Source: Pseudomonas agarici (lineage in GTDB: Bacteria; Pseudomonadota; Gammaproteobacteria; Pseudomonadales; Pseudomonadaceae). Taken from it: a stretch of DNA of 64,000 nt. The notes beneath the pieces were generated by a model that was given only the letters and a program-made list of their open reading frames with translations, had not been told where the DNA came from and searched no databases. Of this stretch, positions 8,088 through 19,278 are shown one piece after another (positions within the stretch are counted from its first letter, which is position 1; the number at the start of each line of letters is the position of its first letter). The stretch spans positions 182,490 through 246,489 of the forward strand of contig NZ_FOAR01000005.1 of NCBI RefSeq assembly GCF_900109755.1, written 5' to 3'. A program made the position numbers and the translations under genes.

Positions 8088-8834
8088 ATGACCGTCTATT
8101 TCATCGGCGCCGGCCCTGGCGATCCGGAACTCATTACTGTCAAGGGTCAACGCCTGATCCATCGTTGCCCGGTGATCATCTATGCTGGCTCGCTGGTCCC
8201 TGAAGCTGTGCTGGAAGGTCATTGCGCTACACAAGTGATCAACAGTGCCGAACTGCACCTGGAACAGATCATCGAGCTGATCAAGGCGACCGACGCCCTG
8301 GGCCTGGATGTGGCGCGGGTGCACTCGGGGGACCCTTCGCTGTATGGCGCCATCGGCGAACAGATTCGCCATCTGCGCGAGCTGGGCATTGCCTACGAGA
8401 TCATTCCAGGAGTAACCGCGACCGCCGCCTGCGCGGCCCTGCTGGGTGTCGAACTGACACTGCCGGATATTTCCCAGAGCGTGATCCTCACCCGTTATGC
8501 CGACAAGACCACGATGCCAGACGGCGAAGAGCTGGACAGCCTGGCCCGACACCAGGCCACCATGGCAATTCATCTGGGAATCAAGCACCTGGACAGGATC
8601 GTCGAGGTGTTGCGCCCTCATTACGGCGCGGACTGTCCCATCGCCGTGATCCATCGCGCCACCTGGCCCGATCAGGATTGGGTTCAAGGTACACTGGCGG
8701 ACATCCTGGGCAAGGTCCAGGCCAAGGGCTTTCGCCGCACCGCATTGATCCTGGTGGGGCGCGTACTGGCCAGCGACCACTTCAGCGATTCGTCGCTGTA
8801 CCGTGCCAGCCACGCCCATCTTTATCGGCCTTGA
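8088..8834 (+). CDS. cobM: Precorrin-4 C11-methyltransferase CobM
   Basis: A 248-aa SAM-dependent methyltransferase of the tetrapyrrole methylase family. It starts TVYFIGAGPGDPELITVKG, the classic first glycine-rich loop, and has VARVHSGDPSLYGAI (second signature) and EIIPGVTATAACAALLGVEL. Specific to CobM/CbiF are LPDISQSVILTRYADKT and the AIHLGIKHLDRIV segment. It methylates precorrin-4 at C11. The start at 8088 is chosen because the fold begins immediately there; the 14 extra upstream codons look non-native. It is last of the cobalamin genes under the riboswitch. Confidence 0.93.
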   Translation: MTVYFIGAGPGDPELITVKGQRLIHRCPVIIYAGSLVPEAVLEGHCATQVINSAELHLEQIIELIKATDALGLDVARVHSGDPSLYGAIGEQIRHLRELGIAYEIIPGVTATAACAALLGVELTLPDISQSVILTRYADKTTMPDGEELDSLARHQATMAIHLGIKHLDRIVEVLRPHYGADCPIAVIHRATWPDQDWVQGTLADILGKVQAKGFRRTALILVGRVLASDHFSDSSLYRASHAHLYRP

Positions 8835-8848
8835 TCTGGAGGACGCCG

Positions 8849-9289
8849 ATGTCCGAGCCATTGTTTTCCGGTGCCAAGCTGGCGCTGATCTGCGGTGACG
8901 AGCTGTTGACCTATCTGCGCGACATGAAGGACAGTATCCCCTACCCTGGACATTGGGACTTTGCCGGTGGTGGCCGCGAGGGCAATGAAACCCCGAGCGA
9001 ATGCGCGCTCCGAGAGCTGGACGAAGAGTTTTCCCTGCACCTCGACGCCGAACGCATCGAATGGATCCGGCGTTATCCCAGCGTCACCCAACCCAATACT
9101 CACTCGTGGTTTCTGGTGGGGCAACTGGAACGGGCGGAAATCGAGACGATCCGGTTTGGCGATGAAGGCCAGTACTGGCGGATGATGTCGATTTCCGAGT
9201 ACCTGGAGCACCCGTTGGGCGTGCCCTATCTGCAGGAGCGCTTGCGCCACTATCTTGAAGAGCGAACCCGGCCTATCCGCCCCGCTTAA
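8849..9289 (+). CDS. NUDIX hydrolase
   Basis: A 146-aa protein with a complete Nudix box, G-x5-E-x7-REL-x-EE, seen as GGREGNETPSECALRELDEE, so the metal-binding glutamates are intact. NUDIX enzymes hydrolyse nucleoside diphosphates linked to another moiety. The substrate cannot be read from the sequence. The ATG at 8849 has CTGGAGG upstream and lies 15 bases past cobM, so it is probably the last gene of the riboswitch-led operon, ending at a strong bidirectional terminator. A link to B12 metabolism is not implied beyond location. Confidence 0.9.
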   Translation: MSEPLFSGAKLALICGDELLTYLRDMKDSIPYPGHWDFAGGGREGNETPSECALRELDEEFSLHLDAERIEWIRRYPSVTQPNTHSWFLVGQLERAEIETIRFGDEGQYWRMMSISEYLEHPLGVPYLQERLRHYLEERTRPIRPA

Positions 9290-9318
9290 AAAAACGGTGC
9301 TCACGGACACCGTTTTTT
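9289..9318. terminator. Bidirectional intrinsic terminator
   Basis: Eleven-base perfect stem: AAAAAACGGTG (9289-9299) and CACCGTTTTTT (9308-9318), with an 8-base loop and T/A tracts on both sides. It ends the cobalamin operon (plus) and lies 36 bases beyond the nfuA stop (minus). Confidence 0.9.
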
Positions 9319-9354
9319 ATTCAACCGAACGCAGCGAATGCCCTGTCACCGAAC

Positions 9355-9948
<594 letters not shown>

Positions 9949-10085
9949 TCACAGACTTGCCAGCAGTTTACGCCAATCGGGCCGCCGGACAAAGTCCTAG
10001 TGTTTTTGTCGGAAAAGCAGTGACAACCAGCGAGTCAAGTCATGGGTAAGAGAGTGCGGCGAGCGCCGGGACACTCCCTTAGCCC

Positions 10086-12377
10086 TCACAGGTTCTCATA
10101 GCGGTTCATATCCAGCACCCCGGCATTGATCGGGTCGGTTTCCCGCAAATAGGTCGTCAAGTCGTGGAAATAGTGCCAGAACTGCGGATGACTGCGGCGA
10201 ATCCCCCAGCGCTGGACGATCTGCTCGAACCTGGTGGCATCCTTGGCTTGTTCCATGGCATCGACAAACGCCGGCACCTGGTCGGCCGGGATATTGAACA
10301 TGAAGTTGGGGTAGCTGGTGAGGATTCCTGGGTAAATGGTCAAGGTATCCAGGCCGGGCTGGTAGCGGTAGGCCTCTCCGAGCATAAAGGCTACGTTACT
10401 GTGAGCGCGATTGCGCAGCAAGCTGTAGACCTCGCGTTGGCCGCCGCGGGTCTCGATACGCAGCATCGTCGCTTCCGGAAGTTGCTCGATGACTTTGAGC
10501 CCGGCCGCCGGGCGCGAGGTCAGGCGACTCAGGGACTGTTCGGCCTCCTGCAATGCCGGGGCAATGTTGCGCCGCGAGCAGTAGGCGCCTTCGCAGCGGT
10601 TGATCGGATCGGGATGAGCATTGAGTTCGCGGTAGCGGGTGAGCAACTGCCTGGCGAAATCGAGTTTCGGGTTCTTGTCATCGAGTTTCAGCGCACTTGG
10701 CTTATCGTTGTCGATGCTCTCGTAGTCCAGCCACATCTTGAACTTGCCGCTGTTCTGGTACCAGTCATCGAGATAAGCATTGCGGGAATCCGCCGGCATC
10801 AGGCGCAGGAAGTTCAGTTCGGCGCCGTTGCGGATCAGATCGAAGTAGAGCCGGGTCTGCGCCTGATGCGAGACATTGCCGAACACATCGAAATTGGCCG
10901 CCAACTGGTAATACGTGCGCTCCAGCAACGGATAGTCGAACAGCCACATCGTCTGTGGAACCTCGCCGATCAGGCCCTTTTTGACGGTGGCGCTGTCAAA
11001 ATGCCGAAAAATGCTCAGCAAGGCGTTGTCGTTGCCGGTCCACAGACTCGACCAACCGGGCGCCGGCACCGCCGCATAGGCCTCGGCACGCAGAGCTTCA
11101 TATTGGTTGCGCTTATCGCGATAGGCCAACCACAGGTTCAGCACGCTGCCGACATCGTCGTTCTGCCCCGGCATCGCCAACAATGGCGTGGCTGCACCGC
11201 GATAGCTTGGGTCGGTGATATACAGGTCGTGCTCCGGCGCCTGGAACAATGCCCAGAAATTGTCGCGAATCACATCAGTAGCAATCTGCCCGCGACAGAC
11301 CGGCCCACGGATAAAGGTATCGACGAAGTACTCGGCGTTATCGAGCATGAACTGATAACGCGCAGCCGCCGGAATGGCCTCGAATGTCTCGAAGGGATTG
11401 GCCCGACGCTGCGGACCATATCCCTGCAAGGCACTGACCTGCCAGTCGCCGCTGTAGAACAGGGTCTTGACCCGGGCCATCTTGGCCGCACTCAAGGCAT
11501 AGGTAATATGGGTCTTGTGGACGATCACCCCCTGTATCGGCCATAGCCGGTAGTACACCTGGGTCCCTGGATCATCGTTCGGGCGCCGGGTGTTAATCAG
11601 GTCGATCGGCTGTCCACTCGGCGTGCGTGACCGCACCCATTGGAAAAAATGGCCCGACTCGCCGCCTTCGAAATAGATATGTGCCAGGAACCAGTGTTCA
11701 TAGAGCCAGCGTGCCACCAGGCTTTCCCGCGCGCCTGGTGCGTTGAGTAGGTTTTCCCATTGGGCAATCTGCAGCGACTCCTTGGCACTCGGTGCCAATA
11801 CTTGGGCATCCATCGGTGCACCGGCGGCCAGCCAGCGTTGCAGCGTTTGGTACTGCTGGTCTGTCAAACCGGTCACGGCCAGGGGCATGCCTTCTTTCGG
11901 ATGAGCGCCCGCATACGCCTCGAATTCGCCGGGCATGGGGCACATGTTCTGGCGATTCAAACCCAGCACGATGTCTTCCGGCAGCTTGGCATTGGGCTGC
12001 AAGGGCGTGCGGTGGCCCAGTTCCAGCATGCGCGCCATCAGGGCCGCCTGGCTGCCCTGGGCATCCAGCACCGAATAGAACTTCTTCTGTTGCCATTGGA
12101 GCGGGGTCTGAGCGTCGAAGTACAGCCGGGTCGGATTCGACGCCTTGCCGCGATTGCCGTTGTACACAGGGACCTTCGATGCGCCGCGTGCCACGCCTTC
12201 GGCACTGCCGAGATTGAGTTGGCAAGCTGCGTCGTAACAAGCATGGCAAGCCACGCACTTCTCGGTAAAGATCGGCTGGATGTCGCGGGTATAGGAAATC
12301 GTTGGGGCCGGGCTCTGTGCCTGAGTGAGACTGCTGAACCATAACAATAAAAAAGCGCTGACAAAGCGGTACGACAT
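10086..12377 (-). CDS. cti: Fatty acid cis/trans isomerase Cti
   Basis: A 763-aa periplasmic heme protein that converts cis- to trans-unsaturated fatty acids in membrane phospholipids, a Pseudomonas/Vibrio response to solvents and heat. The signal peptide is [21 protein letters not shown]. The c-type heme site CVACH follows in [18 protein letters not shown], and the rest matches the long Cti domain ([17 protein letters not shown] and following). The ATG at 12377 is chosen because it begins a normal signal peptide; upstream in-frame ATGs at 12395 and 12452 add a charged extension. It is divergent from metH with about 150 bases between. Confidence 0.95.
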   Translation of the reverse strand: MSYRFVSAFLLLWFSSLTQAQSPAPTISYTRDIQPIFTEKCVACHACYDAACQLNLGSAEGVARGASKVPVYNGNRGKASNPTRLYFDAQTPLQWQQKKFYSVLDAQGSQAALMARMLELGHRTPLQPNAKLPEDIVLGLNRQNMCPMPGEFEAYAGAHPKEGMPLAVTGLTDQQYQTLQRWLAAGAPMDAQVLAPSAKESLQIAQWENLLNAPGARESLVARWLYEHWFLAHIYFEGGESGHFFQWVRSRTPSGQPIDLINTRRPNDDPGTQVYYRLWPIQGVIVHKTHITYALSAAKMARVKTLFYSGDWQVSALQGYGPQRRANPFETFEAIPAAARYQFMLDNAEYFVDTFIRGPVCRGQIATDVIRDNFWALFQAPEHDLYITDPSYRGAATPLLAMPGQNDDVGSVLNLWLAYRDKRNQYEALRAEAYAAVPAPGWSSLWTGNDNALLSIFRHFDSATVKKGLIGEVPQTMWLFDYPLLERTYYQLAANFDVFGNVSHQAQTRLYFDLIRNGAELNFLRLMPADSRNAYLDDWYQNSGKFKMWLDYESIDNDKPSALKLDDKNPKLDFARQLLTRYRELNAHPDPINRCEGAYCSRRNIAPALQEAEQSLSRLTSRPAAGLKVIEQLPEATMLRIETRGGQREVYSLLRNRAHSNVAFMLGEAYRYQPGLDTLTIYPGILTSYPNFMFNIPADQVPAFVDAMEQAKDATRFEQIVQRWGIRRSHPQFWHYFHDLTTYLRETDPINAGVLDMNRYENL

Positions 12378-12528
12378 AGCCCTGATCCTGGACATAAAAT
12401 GCCATGATTCTACAGCCTCATCGCGGCCTAAGCATGAGCGATATTCATGCAAAACCCATGCATGCTCTAAAAGCGCACAGGTTTGTTATTATCGCGCTTC
12501 TTCTGTGTCCGTCTTTCCAGGTAGCCCC

Positions 12529-15500
12529 ATGTCCGATCGCAGTGCTCGCCTATACGCTCTTCAGCAAGCCCTCAAAGAACGTATCCTGATTCTTGATGGC
12601 GGCATGGGCACCATGATCCAGAGCTACAAACTCGAGGAGCAGGACTATCGTGGCAAACGCTTCGCCGACTGGCCCAGCGATCTCAAGGGTAACAACGATC
12701 TTCTGATCATCACGCGTCCAGACGTGATTGGCTCGATTGAGAAGGCATACCTAGATGCTGGCGCCGATATCCTGGAAACCAACACTTTCAACGCCACTCA
12801 GGTGTCCCAGGCCGACTACGGCATGGAGACGCTGGTCTATGAGCTCAACGTGGAAGGCGCTCGCCTGGCGCGCCGGGTGGCCGACGCGAAAACGCTGGAA
12901 ACACCGGACAAGCCACGCTTCGTCGCTGGAGTACTGGGCCCGACCAGCCGCACCTGCTCGTTGTCGCCGGATGTGAATAACCCCGGCTACCGCAACGTGA
13001 CCTTCGACGAGCTGGTGGAGAACTACACCGAGGCCACCAAGGGCCTGATCGAAGGCGGTGCCGACCTGATTTTGATCGAAACCATCTTTGACACCCTCAA
13101 CGCCAAGGCCGCGATCTTCGCTGTGCAAGGCGTTTTCGAGGCGTTGGGCTTCGAACTGCCGATCATGATTTCCGGAACCATCACCGATGCTTCCGGCCGG
13201 ACCCTGTCGGGGCAGACCACCGAGGCTTTCTGGAACTCGGTGGCCCACGCCAAGCCCATCTCGGTCGGTTTGAACTGCGCCCTCGGCGCCAGCGAACTGA
13301 GGCCGTACCTGGAAGAACTATCGAACAAGGCCAACACCCACGTCTCGGCGCACCCCAACGCCGGCCTGCCAAACGAATTCGGCGAGTACGACGAGCTGCC
13401 GGAAGAAACCGCCAAGGTCATCGAGGAGTTCGCCCAGAGCGGCTTCCTGAACATTGTCGGCGGCTGCTGCGGGACCACCCCCGGCCATATTGCGGCCATC
13501 GCCAAGGCCGTTGCCGGCTACGCGCCGCGATCCATTCCGGATATTCCCAAAGCCTGCCGCTTATCCGGCCTGGAACCGTTCACCATCGACCGTCAATCGT
13601 TGTTCGTCAACGTCGGCGAGCGGACCAACATTACCGGTTCCGCGCGCTTTGCCCGGCTGATTCGCGAGGACAACTACACCGAAGCCCTGGAAGTCGCCTT
13701 GCAGCAGGTGGAAGCCGGCGCCCAGGTGATCGACATCAACATGGATGAAGGGATGCTCGATTCGAAGAAGGCCATGGTGACCTTCCTCAACCTGATTGCC
13801 GGCGAGCCGGACATCTCCCGCGTACCGATCATGATCGACTCCTCCAAGTGGGAGGTGATCGAAGCGGGCCTCAAGTGCATCCAGGGTAAAGGCATCGTCA
13901 ACTCCATCAGCATGAAGGAAGGCGTCGAACAGTTCATTCACCACGCCAAGTTGTGCAAGCGCTACGGCGCCGCCGTGGTGGTGATGGCCTTTGACGAAGC
14001 CGGCCAGGCCGACACCGAGGCGCGCAAGAAAGAAATCTGCAAACGTTCCTACGACATTCTGGTGAACGAAGTCGGCTTCCCGCCGGAAGACATCATCTTC
14101 GACCCGAACATCTTCGCCGTCGCCACCGGCATCGAAGAGCATAACAACTACGCCGTCGATTTCATCAACGCCTGCGCCTATATCCGCGACGAGCTGCCCT
14201 ATGCGCTGACCAGCGGCGGCGTCTCTAACGTGTCCTTCTCGTTTCGCGGCAACAACCCGGTACGCGAGGCGATCCACTCGGTGTTTCTGCTGTACGCGAT
14301 CCGCAACGGCCTGACCATGGGTATCGTCAACGCCGGTCAACTGGAGATCTACGACCAGATCCCATCAGAACTGCGCGATGCCGTCGAGAACGTGATTCTC
14401 AACCGCACCCCGCAAGGTACCGACGACCTCCTCGCCATCGCCGACAAGTACAAGGGCGATGGCAGCAGCAAGGAAGCCGAGACCGAGGAGTGGCGTGGCT
14501 GGGACGTCAATAAGCGCCTGGAGCATGCACTGGTCAAGGGCATCACTACGCATATCGTCGAAGATACCGAGCAATCACGCCAGTCGTTCGCCCGCCCGAT
14601 CGAAGTGATCGAAGGTCCGTTGATGTCCGGCATGAATATCGTCGGCGACCTGTTCGGTGCCGGGAAAATGTTTCTGCCCCAGGTGGTGAAATCCGCCCGG
14701 GTGATGAAACAGGCGGTGGCCCACCTGATTCCGTTTATCGAACTGGAAAAAGGCGACAAGCCGCAAGCCAAGGGCAAAATCCTGATGGCCACGGTCAAGG
14801 GTGACGTGCACGATATCGGCAAAAATATTGTCGGCGTGGTCCTGGGTTGCAACGGCTACGATATCGTCGACCTCGGCGTGATGGTGCCAGCGGAGAAGAT
14901 CCTGCAGGTGGCCAAGGAACAGAAATGCGACATTATCGGCCTGTCCGGTCTGATCACCCCGTCGCTGGATGAAATGATCCATGTCGCCCGGGAAATGCAA
15001 CGCCAGGATTTCCACCTGCCGTTGATGATCGGCGGTGCGACTACTTCCAAGGCCCATACGGCGGTAAAGATCGAACCACGCTACAGCAACGATGCGGTGA
15101 TCTATGTCACCGACGCCTCCCGCGCCGTCGGCGTGGCGACGCAGTTGCTGTCCAGGGAGCTCAAGGCCGGTTTTGTCCAGAAGACCCGCGAGGAGTACGT
15201 CGAGGTCCGTGAACGCACCGCCAACCGCAGTGCCCGTACCGAACGCCTGAGCTACGCCGCCGCCATCGCCAAGAAGCCACAGTTCGACTGGAGCGCTTAC
15301 CAGCCGGTCAAGCCGAGCTTCATCGGTGCCAGGGTACTGGACAATATCGACCTTAAAGTCCTCGTCGAATACATCGACTGGACGCCGTTCTTCATTTCCT
15401 GGGACCTGGCCGGCAAGTTCCCGCGCATTCTCGAGGACGAAGTGGTCGGCGAAGCTGCCACCGCGCTCTATGCCGATGCCCGGGAAATGCTCGACAAGCT

Positions 15501-16239
15501 GATCAACGAAAAACTGATCGGCGCCCGCGCCGTGTTCGGCTTCTGGCCAGCCAACCAGATACAGGACGATGATCTGGAGGTTTATGGCGAAGACGGCCAA
15601 CCATTGGCGAAACTGCATCACCTGCGCCAGCAGATCATCAAGACCGACGGCAAGCCGAACTTCTCCCTGGCCGACTTCGTCGCCCCCAAGAGCAGCGATA
15701 TCACCGACTACGTGGGAGGTTTCATCACCACGGCGGGGATCGGCGCCGAGGAAGTCGCCAAGGCTTACCAGGACAAGGGCGATGACTACAACTCGATCAT
15801 GGTCAAGGCCCTTGCCGACCGTCTGGCCGAAGCGTGTGCCGAATGGCTACACCAGCAGGTCCGTAAAGATTACTGGGGTTATGCCAAGGAAGAACAACTG
15901 GACAACGAAGCCCTAATCAAGGAGCAATACACGGGTATCCGCCCCGCTCCCGGCTATCCGGCCTGTCCGGACCACACTGAAAAAAGCACGCTGTTCACTC
16001 TACTGGATCCTGATGCCAGCGAAGGCAAGGCCGGTAAGAGCGGTGTGTTCCTCACCGAGCACTATGCGATGTTCCCGGCGGCGGCAGTCAGTGGCTGGTA
16101 CTTCGCCCATCCACAGGCGCAGTATTTCGCCGTGGGCAAGGTTGACAAGGACCAGGTGCAAAGCTACACCGCACGCAAGGGCCAGGATCTGAGCGTCAGT
16201 GAACGCTGGCTGTCACCTAACCTGGGCTACGACAATTGA
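12529..16239 (+). CDS. metH: Cobalamin-dependent methionine synthase MetH
   Basis: A 1236-aa four-module enzyme that moves the methyl group from 5-methyl-THF to homocysteine via methylcobalamin. Module 1 (about 10-340) binds homocysteine and zinc, with VGLNCALG and [11 protein letters not shown] giving the three Cys ligands. Module 2 is the pterin-binding domain ([16 protein letters not shown]). Module 3 is the cap and B12 domain with [12 protein letters not shown]; His761 is the predicted lower axial cobalt ligand. Module 4 is the AdoMet activation domain ([20 protein letters not shown]). Length matches E. coli MetH. The start at 12529 is preferred to in-frame upstream codons that run into the cti promoter. 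It links functionally to the B12 genes 4 kb away. Confidence 0.98.
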   Translation: MSDRSARLYALQQALKERILILDGGMGTMIQSYKLEEQDYRGKRFADWPSDLKGNNDLLIITRPDVIGSIEKAYLDAGADILETNTFNATQVSQADYGMETLVYELNVEGARLARRVADAKTLETPDKPRFVAGVLGPTSRTCSLSPDVNNPGYRNVTFDELVENYTEATKGLIEGGADLILIETIFDTLNAKAAIFAVQGVFEALGFELPIMISGTITDASGRTLSGQTTEAFWNSVAHAKPISVGLNCALGASELRPYLEELSNKANTHVSAHPNAGLPNEFGEYDELPEETAKVIEEFAQSGFLNIVGGCCGTTPGHIAAIAKAVAGYAPRSIPDIPKACRLSGLEPFTIDRQSLFVNVGERTNITGSARFARLIREDNYTEALEVALQQVEAGAQVIDINMDEGMLDSKKAMVTFLNLIAGEPDISRVPIMIDSSKWEVIEAGLKCIQGKGIVNSISMKEGVEQFIHHAKLCKRYGAAVVVMAFDEAGQADTEARKKEICKRSYDILVNEVGFPPEDIIFDPNIFAVATGIEEHNNYAVDFINACAYIRDELPYALTSGGVSNVSFSFRGNNPVREAIHSVFLLYAIRNGLTMGIVNAGQLEIYDQIPSELRDAVENVILNRTPQGTDDLLAIADKYKGDGSSKEAETEEWRGWDVNKRLEHALVKGITTHIVEDTEQSRQSFARPIEVIEGPLMSGMNIVGDLFGAGKMFLPQVVKSARVMKQAVAHLIPFIELEKGDKPQAKGKILMATVKGDVHDIGKNIVGVVLGCNGYDIVDLGVMVPAEKILQVAKEQKCDIIGLSGLITPSLDEMIHVAREMQRQDFHLPLMIGGATTSKAHTAVKIEPRYSNDAVIYVTDASRAVGVATQLLSRELKAGFVQKTREEYVEVRERTANRSARTERLSYAAAIAKKPQFDWSAYQPVKPSFIGARVLDNIDLKVLVEYIDWTPFFISWDLAGKFPRILEDEVVGEAATALYADAREMLDKLINEKLIGARAVFGFWPANQIQDDDLEVYGEDGQPLAKLHHLRQQIIKTDGKPNFSLADFVAPKSSDITDYVGGFITTAGIGAEEVAKAYQDKGDDYNSIMVKALADRLAEACAEWLHQQVRKDYWGYAKEEQLDNEALIKEQYTGIRPAPGYPACPDHTEKSTLFTLLDPDASEGKAGKSGVFLTEHYAMFPAAAVSGWYFAHPQAQYFAVGKVDKDQVQSYTARKGQDLSVSERWLSPNLGYDN

Positions 16240-16348
16240 TCTCGCACGCGGATGATCGCTCACCGTCCGCGCAAATACCTCTCTGGAGGATCCGGGAAGC
16301 CGATCATTGTCTATGCTCTGCACACACAGACCTTGTGTGGAGGATTCT

Positions 16349-16567
16349 ATGGACGACCCGCTCGACAACAAACCCCCAACCTTCTGGCAGATGCTGCACA
16401 GCGTGATGGCGGCAGCCTTCGGTGTACAAAGCGGGAGAAATCGCGCTCGCGATTTCACCCACGGCAAACCGAGCCATTTCGTGATACTGGGCATCCTGTT
16501 CACGGCGGTGTTCGCGCTGACGCTGTTCGGCATCGTGAAATTGGTGCTGCTGTTTGCCGGTGTCTGA
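16349..16567 (+). CDS. DUF2970 small membrane protein
   Basis: A 72-aa protein with an N-terminal segment typical of DUF2970 (PPTFWQMLHSVMAAAFGVQS), a basic loop, and one C-terminal TM helix (about 44-69, HFVILGILFTAVFALTLFGI). The start at 16349 has a strong GGAGG Shine-Dalgarno; the open frame continues 14 codons upstream but without one. Function unknown. It lies about 110 bases after metH, same strand. Confidence 0.82.
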   Translation: MDDPLDNKPPTFWQMLHSVMAAAFGVQSGRNRARDFTHGKPSHFVILGILFTAVFALTLFGIVKLVLLFAGV

Positions 16568-16690
16568 GGCCGTCTTCTCCTGCGCGAGACGACGGGACGA
16601 GCTCACTGACGGTGGATGCCAACGATAGCGTCGCACAGCCTTGACGTTATCGTCGCCATGCCACCGGAGCCAGCTCGCCCTTATGGTAAG

Positions 16691-16705
16691 GCCAGGAAAC
16701 CTGGC
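16691..16705. terminator. Short hairpin, possible terminator
   Basis: GCCAGG-AAA-CCTGGC stem loop followed on the plus strand by TTTATTT, and immediately after the stop of the 37-aa minus-strand gene on the other strand. It could serve both the DUF2970 gene and the small minus gene. Confidence 0.5.
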
Positions 16706-16706
16706 T

Positions 16707-16820
16707 TTATTTATGGCTGACCCAGAACACGGCCGTGGCCACCACCAGGATGATCAGGAACAGGATCGCCCAGGCATCGACCGTACTGTCGCTTTTCCTT
16801 GCTTTGGTTGGATTGCCCAT
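16707..16820 (-). CDS. 37-aa single-pass membrane protein
   Basis: An ATG at 16820 with AAGAGGCG upstream opens a 37-codon frame ending in TAA. The product has a polar, basic N-terminus (MGNPTKARKSDSTVD) and one clean TM helix (about 17-33, WAILFLIILVVATAVFW), ending SHK. The sharp hydrophobic/charged partition, the Shine-Dalgarno and the hairpin directly after the stop argue for a real small protein. Function unknown; no homologue can be named from sequence alone. Confidence 0.65.
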   Translation of the reverse strand: MGNPTKARKSDSTVDAWAILFLIILVVATAVFWVSHK

Positions 16821-16964
16821 CGCATCGCCTCTTGTCGGTTTTATCGGTGATTGCTCGAAGACTCACCGATAGTTAAGACGACAATTGCCCCTATCACAAC
16901 CAAGGTCTTTGTCAGGTCGATCTGCTTATCGATTTCAATTATGTTCATATTCAAAAACATCACT

Positions 16965-16992
16965 TTTGCACATAAATGCAAACTGCTATCTT
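16965..16992 (+). promoter_or_regulatory. Palindrome and possible promoter upstream of cysI
   Basis: A perfect inverted repeat TTTGCA-CATAAA-TGCAAA (16965-16982) lies about 120 bases before cysI. A -35-like TTGCAC lies inside it and TATCTT follows at 16987-16992 with a short 15-base spacer. It is a candidate operator/promoter; the regulator is not identified. Confidence 0.4.
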
Positions 16993-17101
16993 GCGCCAGT
17001 TCCTTGTGGGATCGTGCGGCCGTGCGCGCGGAAATTGTTCAGGTAACGTGACTGCGCTTGTGGGTTCACGGGACCTATAAAAGCCTGAAAACAGGATCAA
17101 T

Positions 17102-18760
17102 ATGTACGTATACGACGAGTACGATCAGCGGATCATCGAGGACCGCGTCAAGCAGTTCCGTGATCAGACCCGACGCTATCTGGAGGGTGATCTGAGCGAA
17201 GAAGAGTTCCGCCCTCTGCGCTTGCAAAATGGCCTTTATATCCAGCGTTTCGCCCCGATGCTGCGGGTTGCCGTGCCCTACGGCCAGTTGACATCACGGC
17301 AGACGCGGATGCTGGCCAAGATCGCTCGCGACTATGACAAGGGCTATGCCCATGTCAGCACCCGGCAGAACATCCAGTTCAACTGGCCGGCGCTGGAAGA
17401 CATCCCCGATATTCTCGCCGAGCTGGCAACCGTGCAGATGCACGCAATCCAGACTAGCGGTAACTGCCTGCGCAACGTCACCACCGATCAGTTTGCCGGG
17501 GTGGCTGCCGATGAGCTGGTCGACCCGCGCCCGTGGTGCGAGATCGTTCGCCAGTGGACTACCTTTCACCCTGAATTCGCCTATCTGCCGCGCAAATTCA
17601 AGATTGCGATCAACGGGTCGAGCTCCGATCGCGCCGCCATCGAAGTCCATGACATCGGCCTGGAGCCACGGTACAACGCTGCCGGCGAGCTGGGTTTCCG
17701 CGTGCTGGTCGGCGGTGGCCTGGGGCGTACCCCGGTGGTCGGGGCCTTTATCAACGAATTCCTGCCGTGGCAGGACCTGTTGAGCTATCTTGACGCCATC
17801 CTGCGGGTCTACAACCGCTATGGCCGTCGCGACAACAAGTACAAGGCGCGGATCAAGATCCTGGTCAAGGCCTTGACTCCCGAGGTCTTCGCCGAGAAGG
17901 TCGAGGCCGAGATGGTCCACCTGCGCGGCGGCCAGACCACGCTGACCGAAGCTGAGGTGCAGCGCGTGGCCAAGCACTTCGTCGATCCCGACTATAAGGC
18001 ATTGGGCAACCAGGCCACCGAACTCGCCGAACTGGACCAGCAGCACCCCGGTTTCGCCCGCTGGCGCGCTCGCAATACCCTGGCTCACAAGAAGCCCGGT
18101 TATATTGCCGTAACCCTGTCACTCAAGCCTACCGGCGTTGCTCCAGGCGATGTCACCGACAAGCAGCTTGAGGCCATTTCCGACCTCGCAGACCGCTACA
18201 GTTTCGGTCAGTTGCGCACCTCCCACGAGCAGAACATCATTTTGGCCGATGTCGAGCAGAGCCAATTGTTCAGCCTTTGGGGCGAACTGCGCGAACACGG
18301 TTTCGCCACACCGAACATTGGCCTGCTGACCGATATTATCTGCTGTCCGGGCGGTGATTTCTGCTCCCTGGCCAATGCCAAGTCGATTCCGATCGCCGAA
18401 TCCATCCAGCGCCGTTTCGACGACCTGGACTACCTGTTCGACATCGGCGAACTGGACCTGAACATCTCCGGTTGCATGAACGCCTGCGGTCACCACCACG
18501 TGGGTCACATCGGTATCCTCGGAGTGGACAAGAAAGGCGAAGAGTTTTATCAGGTGTCCTTGGGAGGCAGCGCCAGCCGCGATGCCAGCCTGGGCAAGAT
18601 CCTCGGCCCGTCCTTCGCCCAGGACGATATGCCCGAGGTGATCTCGAAGCTGATCGAGGTGTACGTGGAACAGCGTACCGAAGACGAACGCTTCATCGAC
18701 ACCTATCAACGTATCGGCATCGACCTCTTCAAGGAACGCGTCTATGCAGCGAATCATTAA
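17102..18760 (+). CDS. cysI: Sulfite reductase hemoprotein CysI (nitrite/sulfite reductase family)
   Basis: A 552-aa siroheme/4Fe-4S reductase that reduces sulfite to sulfide with six electrons in assimilatory sulfur metabolism. It has the duplicated ferredoxin-like and siroheme halves, with HVSTRQNIQFNW and HEQNI in the two half-domains. The four cluster/siroheme cysteines sit in ICCPGGDFCSLA (C-x5-C) and SGCMNACGHHHVG (C-x3-C). It starts at ATG 17102 after AGGATCAAT. It overlaps the DUF934 gene by 17 bases, the usual pseudomonad arrangement. No CysJ flavoprotein is present, as is common in this family. Confidence 0.93.
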   Translation: MYVYDEYDQRIIEDRVKQFRDQTRRYLEGDLSEEEFRPLRLQNGLYIQRFAPMLRVAVPYGQLTSRQTRMLAKIARDYDKGYAHVSTRQNIQFNWPALEDIPDILAELATVQMHAIQTSGNCLRNVTTDQFAGVAADELVDPRPWCEIVRQWTTFHPEFAYLPRKFKIAINGSSSDRAAIEVHDIGLEPRYNAAGELGFRVLVGGGLGRTPVVGAFINEFLPWQDLLSYLDAILRVYNRYGRRDNKYKARIKILVKALTPEVFAEKVEAEMVHLRGGQTTLTEAEVQRVAKHFVDPDYKALGNQATELAELDQQHPGFARWRARNTLAHKKPGYIAVTLSLKPTGVAPGDVTDKQLEAISDLADRYSFGQLRTSHEQNIILADVEQSQLFSLWGELREHGFATPNIGLLTDIICCPGGDFCSLANAKSIPIAESIQRRFDDLDYLFDIGELDLNISGCMNACGHHHVGHIGILGVDKKGEEFYQVSLGGSASRDASLGKILGPSFAQDDMPEVISKLIEVYVEQRTEDERFIDTYQRIGIDLFKERVYAANH

Positions 18761-19238
18761 GAACCACGAGGTTGTCGACGAAACCTGGCACCTGTTGCCC
18801 AAGGACGCGACCCTCGACGGTATCACCAACTGTGACGATCTGATCGTACCATTGGCCCTGTGGCGCGAGCACGCTCACGCCCTCAAGGTCCGCGACGGCG
18901 GCCTGGGTGTGTGGCTGGACGCCGACGAAGAAGCCGAGGAAATCGGCGTCGACGTGCACCACTTCCAGGTGATCGCGCTGAACTTCCCCTCCTTCACCGA
19001 CGGGCGCAGCTACTCCAATGCCCGCCTGCTGCGCGACCGCTATGGCTACAAGGGCGAACTGCGGGCCATTGGCGATGTACTACGCGACCAGTTGTTCTAC
19101 CTGCACCGTTGCGGCTTCGATGCCTACGCCTTGCGCGCGGACAAGGATCCGTATGAAGCCCTGGAAAGCCTCAAGGACTTCTCGGTGACCTACCAGGCTG
19201 CCACTGACGAACCCTTGCCACTGTTCCGTCGACGCTAA
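18744..19238 (+). CDS. DUF934 protein, CysI partner
   Basis: A 164-aa DUF934 protein, almost always encoded beside cysI in pseudomonads. Visible features are the central FPSFTDGRSYSNARLLRDRYGYKGELRAIG stretch (given here only as landmarks FTDGRSYS and LRDRYGYKGELRAIG) and DQLFYLHRCGFDAY. It starts inside the end of cysI, so translation is probably coupled. Its job is not established; an auxiliary role in sulfite reduction is inferred from constant linkage. Confidence 0.88.
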   Translation: MQRIIKNHEVVDETWHLLPKDATLDGITNCDDLIVPLALWREHAHALKVRDGGLGVWLDADEEAEEIGVDVHHFQVIALNFPSFTDGRSYSNARLLRDRYGYKGELRAIGDVLRDQLFYLHRCGFDAYALRADKDPYEALESLKDFSVTYQAATDEPLPLFRRR

Positions 19239-19245
19239 GCCTGTT

Positions 19246-19274
19246 CGGCCCGGGCGGATCCCGCGCTCGGGCCG
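19246..19274. terminator. GC-rich hairpin between convergent genes
   Basis: CGGCCCG (19246-19252) and CGGGCCG (19268-19274) form a 7-bp stem between the stop of the DUF934 gene and the stop of the effector gene. No T tract follows, so termination is only possible. Confidence 0.4.
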
Positions 19275-19278
19275 GCGC

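Noticed and set aside
10164..11546. A 460-codon open frame on the plus strand
   Set aside because: Antisense to cti; no recognisable fold or ribosome site.
14575..15621. A 348-codon open frame on the minus strand
   Set aside because: Lies inside metH on the opposite strand; shadow frame.
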